Shown here: piece after piece, positions 1 through 5,392 of the stretch
Layout of the letters: each line of letters begins with the position of its first letter
Numbering within the stretch: the stretch's first letter is position 1
The notes under the pieces: model-generated
What the model was told of the DNA's origin: nothing
Seen by the model: the letters and a program-made list of their open reading frames with translations, nothing else
The model's database searches: none
NCBI GenBank assembly: GCA_035762665.1
Contig: DASTNZ010000284.1
Location: 1-14,459 of the forward strand
Source of the DNA: JASLBX01 sp035762665
Lineage (GTDB): Bacteria > Actinomycetota > Actinomycetes > Jiangellales > Jiangellaceae
Length of the DNA stretch: 14,459 bases
Reading direction: 5' to 3'
Position numbers and translations under genes: made by a program

Positions 1-141
1 CCATGTGGCCGCCGCGCAGATCAAGGCCGTGATGCTGGCCATGACGACCAGCGACGGCATCGGCGCCGACGGCTGGGCACTCGACCACGACGAGATGACG
101 GACGCCGACATCCAAGCGGCGCTTTCGGGCGTCGTGGCGAC
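1..141. repeat. Terminal direct repeat, left copy (circular overlap)
   Basis: These 141 bases are identical, base for base, to 14319-14459. Exactly 141 bases is a common final k-mer size of de Bruijn assemblers, so I read this as the overlap left when a circular (or circularly permuted/concatemeric) molecule was assembled, not as a biological terminal repeat. Joining the copies gives a 14,318-bp circle and restores one open reading frame across the junction. Confidence 0.95.
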
Positions 142-268
142 GCTGCAAGCCGCACCGAAGCTCCTCGCCGAGCTTCGAGGGAAGGGCGAATGGAGGGACA
201 GCGTCGAGCGGCCCGAGCGAAGCCAGGCGCGTGAGTTCAAGGCCCAAGGCGAGCAGGTGGCGTCATGA
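2..268 (+). CDS. 3' part of unknown 264-aa protein spanning the circle junction
   Basis: This is the C-terminal part (residues about 177-264) of the gene that starts at 13792. The frame is open through the 141-bp overlap, and the GTG at position 5 is an internal codon, not a start. The visible part is an alanine-rich, probably helical segment (ALSGVVATLQAAPKLLAELR), followed by a charged tail ending QVAS. Its TGA at 266-268 overlaps the ATG of the next gene (ATGA), which indicates translational coupling. I do not recognise the family. The full protein is described under the entry at 13792. Confidence 0.85.
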   Translation, partial: HVAAAQIKAVMLAMTTSDGIGADGWALDHDEMTDADIQAALSGVVATLQAAPKLLAELRGKGEWRDSVERPERSQAREFKAQGEQVAS

Positions 269-480
269 ACCTCGTCGACCTCCGCGAGCTCTGCGACGAC
301 TGCGACAAGGCGATCGACCTTGTGATCTCGTCGCGAGGGCAGCACGACTTCGCGCACGAGGACACGATCGAAGCGCTCAAGACGATCCGCAACATGCGGG
401 TCAGCCTCGAGAGCTACATCAGCGAGCGCGAGATCGAGCTTCAGGACAAGGCCCCCCAAGCCGAACCGGTGGCCTCATGA
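265..480 (+). CDS. Unknown 71-aa acidic helical protein
   Basis: This small protein starts at an ATG sharing four bases (ATGA) with the stop of the upstream gene and ends in another ATGA overlap with the next one. The sequence is acidic and helix-prone, with a Cys pair in CDDCDK (residues about 10-15) that is too small to be called a metal site. It ends PVAS, like the upstream gene's QVAS; this similarity arises because the GGTGG-type ribosome-binding stretch before each overlapping start is translated as the C terminus. I recognise no family. It lies in a run of seven tightly coupled small genes that follows the RHH regulator. Confidence 0.7.
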   Translation: MNLVDLRELCDDCDKAIDLVISSRGQHDFAHEDTIEALKTIRNMRVSLESYISEREIELQDKAPQAEPVAS

Positions 481-842
481 GCGACCACAAATCCCCCGGC
501 GTGGCCTGCTCCTGCCTTCACGTTCGCCACGACCTCGACACCCGCGAGAGCGACTGCTTCACGTTCGACCGACCGGGCGAAGCGTCTCTCGCGGCGCTCT
601 TCGCGTCGGCGCTCGGAAGTGACATCCGGGCCGACGGCATCGCGGAGTCGGCCTTGCTCCGCCTTCACAACGAGCTCTCGGTCTTCGCTGACTACGTTGC
701 GAGCGCCGAAACGCTCTTGAGCGAGGAGATCCTGGCCGACGTTCTCCATGGCATGGCGGACCGTGCCCGGGTAGCGGCCGAAGTCTCGGAGCGCATCGCG
801 ACGGCGAGGGCTCTTCAGGTGGAAAGGAGCGCGGAGTCATGA
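477..842 (+). CDS. Unknown 121-aa protein
   Basis: I placed the start at ATG 477, which overlaps the preceding stop (ATGA), rather than at the longer in-frame start at 231, which would overlap two genes. The N terminus has a short Cys/His-containing stretch (CSCLHVRHD, residues about 11-19). The rest is acidic and alanine-rich, predicted to be helical from about residue 38 onward. There is no signal peptide or membrane segment. The stop overlaps the next ATG at 839. No family is recognised, and the close coupling suggests expression with its neighbours as an accessory cluster. Confidence 0.65.
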   Translation: MSDHKSPGVACSCLHVRHDLDTRESDCFTFDRPGEASLAALFASALGSDIRADGIAESALLRLHNELSVFADYVASAETLLSEEILADVLHGMADRARVAAEVSERIATARALQVERSAES

Positions 843-1117
843 GCGCGCGCGACACCATCGCCTTGGCGCTCTCGGGCTTCGACACCAGGTGCAAGACGAC
901 GGGCAGCGCCGAATCCATCGTCGGCATGACGCTCGAGAAAGCCAGGAATGAAGCGCGGTGCCTTCTGAACACGCTGGACGGGAGCAGCTCCGAGGCGCTC
1001 ACGGCTGGCGCTCTCGAAGGCCGGCTAGAAGCGCTCGATCGGTTCCTTGACGAATACGTGACGCTGAGCTGGAAGGAGCCCGCCGTGGCCGCGGAAACGG
1101 AGGGCGACCATGGCTAA
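839..1117 (+). CDS. Unknown 92-aa helical protein
   Basis: The gene begins with an ATGA overlap at 839 and ends at 1117, overlapping the next start (1110) by 8 bases. The protein looks like a mostly helical small acidic domain: an N-terminal amphipathic helix (DTIALALSGFDTR), then EKARNEARCLLNTLDG and GALEGRLEALDRFLDEYV. No catalytic motif is visible and I do not recognise the family. A GGAAAGGAG-like ribosome-binding sequence (822-830) sits a few bases before the start. Confidence 0.65.
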   Translation: MSARDTIALALSGFDTRCKTTGSAESIVGMTLEKARNEARCLLNTLDGSSSEALTAGALEGRLEALDRFLDEYVTLSWKEPAVAAETEGDHG

Positions 1118-1385
1118 CCCCACCTTCCGCGATTTCCCTGGCTTGGCAGCGCAGGAACGCCAGGCCGACAAGACCGCCGATCTCTTGCAGCAAGCGGCCC
1201 GCGTCGCTTCCGCGATGGTGCCCGGCGAAGATTGGGCCTCGCAAGCAGAACGGCTTCGGCAAGCGGCGGTTTACGCTGGGATCGCCGTGAACGAGCTTTA
1301 CGTGAGCATCGGCTGGTACTCGGCGGCGGCCAGCGCTTCCGAGGCGGGTATCCTCGAGACGAACGAAGGGAGCGAGCTAACGTGA
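1110..1385 (+). CDS. Unknown 91-aa protein
   Basis: The start ATG at 1110 lies inside the end of the previous gene, with a GGAGGGCG ribosome-binding stretch just upstream (1098-1105). The sequence is helical and rich in Ala and Gln (AAQERQADKTADLLQQAARVASA), with a second half containing VNELYVSIGWYSAAASASEAG. Its TGA overlaps the GTG start of the next gene (GTGA at 1382). No family is recognised. It is soluble, with no signal peptide or membrane segment. Confidence 0.65.
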   Translation: MANPTFRDFPGLAAQERQADKTADLLQQAARVASAMVPGEDWASQAERLRQAAVYAGIAVNELYVSIGWYSAAASASEAGILETNEGSELT

Positions 1386-1606
1386 AACAGCTTCCGTTGT
1401 TGCCAGAGGCGAAGTCACCAGAGGACAAGATCGACGCTGGCCTTGCTCGGCTGGCGGAAGCTGGCCGGGCGCTGCTCGCCATCAAGCGGCGCAAGCTCTA
1501 CAAGCAGGCGGGCTTCGCGAACTTCGAGGCGTACTGTCGGACCAAGTGGCCTGCCGCTTATGTTCGCGCGGCACTCGCCGAAGCCGCGCGGAAGAAAAGA
1601 CGCTGA
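1382..1606 (+). CDS. Small plasmid/phage protein with GRALLxIxxxxLYxxxxFxxFExYC motif
   Basis: The start is the GTG at 1382, overlapping the preceding TGA. Reading from further upstream in the same frame would overlap the previous gene completely. The 74-aa product carries, at residues 28-55, GRALLAIKRRKLY followed by FANFEAYCRTKW. I know this pattern from many short mobile-element proteins and from the N-terminal regions of plasmid/phage ParB-like and methylase-associated proteins; its biochemical role is not established to my knowledge. The C-terminal RKKRR is basic, which fits nucleic-acid contact. It is the last gene of the small-gene operon and is followed by a hairpin. Family recognition is moderate; function is unknown. 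Confidence 0.7.
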   Translation: MKQLPLLPEAKSPEDKIDAGLARLAEAGRALLAIKRRKLYKQAGFANFEAYCRTKWPAAYVRAALAEAARKKRR

Positions 1607-1618
1607 ACACCCCGCCTC

Positions 1619-1649
1619 GCCCCCGCGCCTTCGCTGGCCCGGGGGCTTT
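1619..1649 (+). terminator. Hairpin between small-gene operon and int
   Basis: GCCCCCG (1619-1625) pairs with CGGGGGC (1640-1646) across a 14-base loop and is followed by only three T residues. It is placed exactly between the 74-aa gene and the int start, so it could be a weak intrinsic terminator or attenuator. The short T run makes termination uncertain. Confidence 0.4.
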
Positions 1650-1664
1650 GGCGGTTGAGGCACC

Positions 1665-3233
1665 ATGACGAACGAACCGAAGAGCAAGGGCGGCCGGCCA
1701 CGAACGGGAACGGTTCTCACGCTCCCCGATGGCAGGTTCCAGCCGGTAGTCACGCTGGCGGACGGAAGCCGAAAGCGGATGAAGCCGCTACCGCTCGGCA
1801 CGTCTCGGGCGATGGCCGAAGAGAAGGCGCGCTATCACACCGAGCTTGCGGCGAAGCTTGGGTCGAAGCGAGCGGCTCCAAAGGGGGCGCCGTCCGCTGC
1901 AACGGAATGGTGGGAGCGCTACTTCGCGCACCGGGACGCCAAGGGCTACGCGCCGATCCGGTGGGCGCTGAACCAGCATGTGACCCCGGTGCTCGGCGAG
2001 AAGCACCCGAGGGACTGGAACCGCGAAGACTGCGAACGCATCGTGACCGAGCTCGACAAGAAGATCGTGAGCGAGGGCGACGACCGCATTTCGTGGAAAA
2101 CCGGGCAAAACGCTTGGGCCTTTTTCACGAAGGCCTGCAAGGTGGCGAGCTCCGCCAAGAAGGCGACCGAGCTCCGCGTGCGCGATGACAACCCTTGCGC
2201 GGGCGTCGAAGGTCCCGACCGTGGCACTCGCAAGCGCAAGCAGTGGCTTTACCCCGGCGAGTTCGCCGAGCTCATGGCGTGCGATGACGTGCCGGTCCGC
2301 TGGCGCCGCATGTACGCGATCCTCGCCTACGCCTACATCAGGCCGAGCGAGCTGAAGGCGCTCGATCCGGCGGACGTGGATCTCGACGCTGGCACGATCG
2401 CGGTGAACGAGTCATGGGACCGGGCCCGAGCAAAGCGCAAGGTTCCGAAGACCGGCGCAGGCGTTCGAAGGGTGCCGATCGAACCGGAGCTCTGGCCCCT
2501 GCTGAAGGCGCTCTTGGACGAGCACGAGGGCGAGGGTCCGCTCTTTCCGATGCCGCCACCGGAGTCATGGGCGACGACATTCCGAAAGCACCTGGAGCGC
2601 GCCAAGGTGGGGCGCGCCGAGCTCTTCGCCGACTCGCTCACGCACAAGCACATCACCATGTACGACCTCCGCGCGAGCGGCATCACCTGGCGCTGCCTGC
2701 GACGCGACCACGGGCCGACCATCCAGCGCGACGCAGGGCACGAGAAGTACGACACCACCGACGGCTACATCAGGGCGGCCGATGCCGCCGGCAACGTCGG
2801 GACGCCGTTCCCTGCCCTGCCCCCCTTGCTGCTCTCGGCTGAGTTTCGATCAGAGTTTCGATCGGCCCGAGACGAAAGAGCCAAAAAAGGCTCTAACGTT
2901 GCGTCCCCAACGGGATTCGAACGAGTGCCCAAACGCGCGATCGGGCAGGAAAAAAGCCAGATCGCGGAAGGCACGACCGGCGGACCGTCAGTCGCGACAG
3001 GGTCTAAGTCAGCGACGCTCAGTCACCGATCGGAACCGACTGATCGGTTGATCGAAACGGCCGACCCGGTAGAGGCGGCGCTGGCCGATGCCATCAGCAA
3101 GGCCGCCAGCGCTGGCAGGTTCGAGGTGCTCCCCTCGCTCGTCGCGGAGCTCGAAGCGCGTAGGAAGGCACGCCACGCGCCCGGAGTGGCGGACCTGGCG
3201 GCGGAGCGGGCGAAGCGTGGAGGGCGGTCGTGA
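1665..3233 (+). CDS. int: Tyrosine recombinase (site-specific integrase)
   Basis: This 522-aa integrase should catalyse insertion into, and with a helper excision from, a host tRNA gene. The start ATG at 1665 has GAGG upstream. The N-terminal part (about 1-75) is basic and arm-binding-like; a core-binding region spans about 78-180. The catalytic domain shows Arg226 (AYIRPSEL), a box II YDLRASGITW with Arg336, His359 in AGH, and nucleophile Tyr368 in TDGYIRA. The usual first box II His is Tyr333. After about residue 390 there is an unusual 130-residue tail. Its codons 413-420 (ASPTGFER) are the reverse complement of a tRNA 3' end, so the attachment site lies inside the gene. The end of the tail (about 463-500) is a helical segment rich in Ala, Leu and Glu. 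In the integrated state the protein would lose everything after about residue 420. Length is greater than the usual 350-420 aa, which the tail explains. Confidence 0.95.
   Translation: MTNEPKSKGGRPRTGTVLTLPDGRFQPVVTLADGSRKRMKPLPLGTSRAMAEEKARYHTELAAKLGSKRAAPKGAPSAATEWWERYFAHRDAKGYAPIRWALNQHVTPVLGEKHPRDWNREDCERIVTELDKKIVSEGDDRISWKTGQNAWAFFTKACKVASSAKKATELRVRDDNPCAGVEGPDRGTRKRKQWLYPGEFAELMACDDVPVRWRRMYAILAYAYIRPSELKALDPADVDLDAGTIAVNESWDRARAKRKVPKTGAGVRRVPIEPELWPLLKALLDEHEGEGPLFPMPPPESWATTFRKHLERAKVGRAELFADSLTHKHITMYDLRASGITWRCLRRDHGPTIQRDAGHEKYDTTDGYIRAADAAGNVGTPFPALPPLLLSAEFRSEFRSARDERAKKGSNVASPTGFERVPKRAIGQEKSQIAEGTTGGPSVATGSKSATLSHRSEPTDRLIETADPVEAALADAISKAASAGRFEVLPSLVAELEARRKARHAPGVADLAAERAKRGGRS
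2841..2863 (+). repeat. Tandem GAGTTTCGATC repeats left of attP core
   Basis: GAGTTTCGATC occurs at 2841-2851 and again at 2853-2863, a 12-base period (about one helical turn). An inverted copy of its last nine bases, GATCGAAAC, occurs at 3050-3058, on the other side of the tRNA-like core. Direct and inverted short repeats flanking a core are the usual form of integrase arm-type or excisionase binding sites. The assignment is inference; all copies lie within the int coding sequence. Confidence 0.45.
2877..2894 (-). terminator. Hairpin following the tRNA 3' piece (minus strand)
   Basis: AGAGCC and GGCTCT form a 6-bp stem around six identical bases (T6 on the minus strand). Read on the minus strand it sits 6 bases after the tRNA-Glu-like 3' end and is followed by TTTC. 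After integration it would lie just downstream of the rebuilt tRNA gene and could supply its terminator. It also lies within int codons. The T run after the stem is short. Confidence 0.4.
2901..2922 (-). other. attP: Putative attP core: 3' end of a tRNA-Glu gene
   Basis: The minus strand of these 22 bases reads as a tRNA from G53 to the start of the 3' tail: T loop TTCGAAT, 3' T-stem strand CCCGT, 3' acceptor strand TGGGGAC, then discriminator G. The matching 5' acceptor strand would be GTCCCCA, typical of bacterial tRNA-Glu, which also has G73; E. coli tRNA-Glu ends with a very similar string. Bases 5' of G53 do not pair as a T stem, so only the 3' end is present, as expected for an attP core. 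It lies inside int, at codons 413-420. Confidence 0.75.
3050..3058 (-). repeat. Inverted GTTTCGATC copy right of attP core
   Basis: The plus strand reads GATCGAAAC, the reverse complement of the GTTTCGATC core of the two tandem repeats at 2841-2863. Taken with those, it makes an arm-site-like arrangement around the tRNA-derived core. Nine bases alone could recur by chance. Confidence 0.3.
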
Positions 3234-3287
3234 GGGCGCTCACGCTGGCAGCGCTGGTCGCGGCGGGGCTGAGGTAGGATTCGAGAC

Positions 3288-3875
3288 ATGCGCGACCTAC
3301 GCGAAGAGCTTTCGTGCATCAGCATCCGTGCTGGCCACCCTGACGCGGAGAGGGCGCGGATACTCGCGCAACGCCTGACAGACGCAGCCTACGCCATCGA
3401 GGCGCCGTGGGCGTCACCAGAGGACAAAGCGGCGGCCGTGGCGCTAGCCCGGCGTTCGGCGGAAGTGCTCGCGGAGCTCGGTGGCGACAAGGGGGAGCGC
3501 GAGGCGAGGCTACGGGAGGTGCTCTTGGACCTCTGCAAACAGAGTGGAAGGATCGCTCGCGGCTGGGCGAGAAGCGACCACTGGCAGAACAAGCGCGACC
3601 GGGCCGAAGTTCTCGGAACCTCTACCGACGTGGTGTGCAACAAGTTCACGTCGATCGTGCCAGAACTCAGGCTGTCCAAGAAGCAGCGCGAGGCCATCCG
3701 CGGGCTGCTCGTAGCGATTGCAGAGAATCGGGGCGGGCGCGGCAAGCGAGCGCGGGTGCCAAGCATCGAAGCGAGCACTGAGGCACTCTGCCGGGCTATG
3801 GGGTGGAAGGGGAAAGCGGCATCCGTAGCGCGCACACGACGGCGTCACCGGGCGCGAATACCCCCCGGACAGTAG
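3288..3875 (+). CDS. Unknown 195-aa basic protein downstream of int
   Basis: The start ATG at 3288 is preceded by GAGGTAGG at 3271-3278. The N-terminal half is helical (LREELSCISI..., then a long Ala/Arg/Glu stretch about 40-80). The central part has GWARSDHWQNKRDRAEVLG followed by LRLSKKQREAIRGLLVAIAE (about 92-146), which could be a helix-turn-helix-like DNA-binding region. The C terminus is strongly basic (ARTRRRHRARIPPGQ). I do not recognise the family. Its position between the integrase and the regulator/replication operon would suit a regulator or a replication accessory protein, but this is inference. Confidence 0.65.
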   Translation: MRDLREELSCISIRAGHPDAERARILAQRLTDAAYAIEAPWASPEDKAAAVALARRSAEVLAELGGDKGEREARLREVLLDLCKQSGRIARGWARSDHWQNKRDRAEVLGTSTDVVCNKFTSIVPELRLSKKQREAIRGLLVAIAENRGGRGKRARVPSIEASTEALCRAMGWKGKAASVARTRRRHRARIPPGQ

Positions 3876-3884
3876 GCGTCAGTC

Positions 3885-3930
3885 TTATATGGGGGGCGAC
3901 GGTGACTCATGGTGATGCCTGAGGTCACCG
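3885..3930 (+). promoter_or_regulatory. Operator-like inverted repeat and possible -10 before replication operon
   Basis: CGGTGAC at 3900-3906 and GTCACCG at 3924-3930 form a 7-bp inverted repeat with a 17-base spacer. Its right arm abuts the ATG of the small HTH gene and overlaps the space between that gene's GAGG ribosome-binding site (3921-3924) and its start. An AT-rich TTATAT (3885-3890), unusual in this GC-rich DNA, lies 10 bases upstream and may be a -10 element; no good -35 is visible. A third GTCACCG is at 3844-3850. The arrangement would suit self-repression by the HTH protein. Confidence 0.45.
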
Positions 3931-4119
3931 ATGGAACACCCCACCCCCGACAAGAGGACCGTTCTTCGTCTGGCAGCGGAGGCAGACGTCGACCCGCGCT
4001 CGGTGCGCAGCGAGTTCGCGGCGATGCGCGGCGAGCGTCCGCATGTGACGGGCCGCGCGGGCGAAAAGCTCAGAGTCGTTCTCGCACGTCGTGGCTACGT
4101 CAGCAGCGAGGCCGCCTAG
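3931..4119 (+). CDS. Miniature LacI-type helix-turn-helix protein (62 aa)
   Basis: The 62-aa protein aligns by eye with the N-terminal headpiece of LacI-family repressors and nothing else: VLRLAAEADVDPRSVRSEF corresponds to the HTH (family pattern DVAxxAGVSxxTVSRVL), and VTGRAGEKLRVVLARRGY to the VSxxTRxRVxxAIxxLGY helix. There is no ligand-binding domain. Similar stand-alone headpiece proteins occur in mobile elements of high-GC bacteria, as far as I recall. It is the first gene of the replication operon, its start abuts an inverted repeat (3900-3930), and the next gene's GTG follows directly after its TAG. Likely a transcriptional switch for the operon. Confidence 0.65.
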   Translation: MEHPTPDKRTVLRLAAEADVDPRSVRSEFAAMRGERPHVTGRAGEKLRVVLARRGYVSSEAA

Positions 4120-4470
4120 GTGGATCGCTCCGCCATCCTCGCGCACCTCGACGCCATCGACGCGATGGTGCGATCGGTGCGCGTAGCGCTCGACGCTGAG
4201 CCGGCGGACGAGCTGCTCGACGCAAAGCAGAGTTTCGAGCGTTTCAGCATCGGCAGAGACGGATTGCTCGGGGCTGAGCGGCGCGGAGAGATCACGCTCA
4301 CTCGCGGCCGACGAAACAAGATCATGGTGAAGCGCTCGGCCCTCGAAGCGTTACAGCGCAGGCCACATCAGCCGACTCGTGCGCGGCGCTCGGCTCCGGC
4401 CACTGATCTCGAGAGCTACGATCGCGAGGCGGAGCGGGAGCTTCGTTTGCTGGCGGGAGGGGCGCGGTGA
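4120..4470 (+). CDS. MerR/excisionase-type winged-helix DNA-binding protein
   Basis: The start is a GTG directly after the TAG of the previous gene. The first 30 residues are helical. Residues about 34-80 form an HTH_17-like domain: DAKQSFERFSIGRDGLLGAE, then RRGEITLTRGRRNKIMVKRSALEAL, matching the pattern in which a recognition helix is followed by a wing (RGE + TRGRR) and a final helix. The C-terminal 35 residues are basic then acidic. In an element with an integrase, such proteins often act as excisionase (recombination directionality factor) or replication regulator. Which of these it is cannot be told from sequence alone. Confidence 0.65.
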   Translation: MDRSAILAHLDAIDAMVRSVRVALDAEPADELLDAKQSFERFSIGRDGLLGAERRGEITLTRGRRNKIMVKRSALEALQRRPHQPTRARRSAPATDLESYDREAERELRLLAGGAR

Positions 4471-4730
4471 TGATCGACAAGGCGCGAGCCCGGTGGAACG
4501 AACTGCCCGAAGCGCAGCGACCGCCGCTCGACGTCTGGCTGCTCGCTTGGTTCGACGGTGCCTCCGATGCGCTTGGTCGGGAGCTTCGAGCGCTCGAGAT
4601 GCGCTGGGCGAGCGAAGAAGCAGGGAGACCGGACGGGCCGATCGGGCGCGAAGTCCGAGAGCTTCGGAAGCGACACGCTGACGTTGTCAGCCGATGCGTC
4701 GCGCTCATGAAGCTGGCGGGTATCAGATGA
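4467..4730 (+). CDS. Unknown 87-aa protein between HTH protein and prim-pol
   Basis: The start is GTG 4467 or the adjacent ATG 4470; both overlap the upstream stop. The protein is helical: ARARWNELPEAQRPPLDVWLLAWFDGASDALGREL, then a charged helix and RHADVVSRCVALMKLAGIR. Its stop overlaps the prim-pol ATG (ATGA at 4727), so it is translated with the replication proteins. No family is recognised. A role as a small partner of the primase is a reasonable guess only. Confidence 0.65.
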   Translation: MMIDKARARWNELPEAQRPPLDVWLLAWFDGASDALGRELRALEMRWASEEAGRPDGPIGREVRELRKRHADVVSRCVALMKLAGIR

Positions 4731-5392
4731 CGCAGGCGGCGCACGCAGAGCACGTTGCCCCGGTGATCGACATGTTCGCGCATGTCACTCCCGAGGAGCG
4801 TGCGGTCATCGAGGCACGGCGAGGACAGCACAACCCGAGGCCGCACGGCTGGCATGACCTGCACTACATCAGCATCACCGACAAGCTCGACGCGATCCGG
4901 ATCTACGCCCGGCAAGGGCTGCACCCGATCTTGATTCATGGCGTCCGGGATGGACGCTGCACATGCGGACGGCACCCTTGCGCCGCGATCGGTAAGCATC
5001 CGGTGCACGCTGGCTGGCAACGCGCGGCGCTCGACCTCGATGCTCTCGATCGTGACTTGCGAGACAGTCACTACAGCATCGGGCTCCGCACCGGACGCCA
5101 GCCATCCGGCCTCGTGCTCGTTTGCATCGACTGCGACGGGGAGCGCTCGCTACTCGAGCCGCTCGAGGCAAAGTTCGGAAAGCTTCCGCCAACGTTGACC
5201 GCGTCAAGCGGCAAGGGCCTGCACCTGATCTACCGGTTCGAGGGCAAGGGCCCGCCGAAGAATCGCGTTAGGCTTTCCGCTGGGGTCGACGTCCGCTCCG
5301 AGGGAGGACAGATCGTTGCCGCGCCGAGCTTGCACGCGAGCGGCCGGCGCTACCGGTGGATCGACATCCGAGAACCGGCGGTGCTTCCGTGA
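4727..5392 (+). CDS. Prim-pol: bifunctional DNA primase/polymerase domain protein
   Basis: This 221-aa protein is a stand-alone archaeo-eukaryotic-type primase-polymerase domain (PF09250-like) that would prime replication. I start it at ATG 4727, which overlaps the upstream TGA. Visible motifs are a Cys/His cluster CTCGRHPCAAIGKHP (78-92) typical of the family N terminus, the metal-binding DCD (135-137) in VCIDCDGE, SGKGLHLIYR (161-170) and EGGQIVAAPSLHASGRRYRW (192-211), which together cover the three catalytic motifs. It stops right after the domain, and the usual C-terminal extension is found at the start of the next gene, which overlaps by GTGA. Functional residues look intact. Confidence 0.9.
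   Translation: MTQAAHAEHVAPVIDMFAHVTPEERAVIEARRGQHNPRPHGWHDLHYISITDKLDAIRIYARQGLHPILIHGVRDGRCTCGRHPCAAIGKHPVHAGWQRAALDLDALDRDLRDSHYSIGLRTGRQPSGLVLVCIDCDGERSLLEPLEAKFGKLPPTLTASSGKGLHLIYRFEGKGPPKNRVRLSAGVDVRSEGGQIVAAPSLHASGRRYRWIDIREPAVLP

Noticed and set aside
2901..2922. A complete tRNA gene on the minus strand at the att core
   Set aside because: Only the 3' part from G53 onward is present; the 5' T-stem strand and all earlier arms are missing, so it is an att core and not a gene.
3909..4199. A 96-codon frame starting at ATG 3909
   Set aside because: It overlaps the LacI-type HTH gene in another frame, and its translation is Arg/Gly-rich without a recognisable domain.
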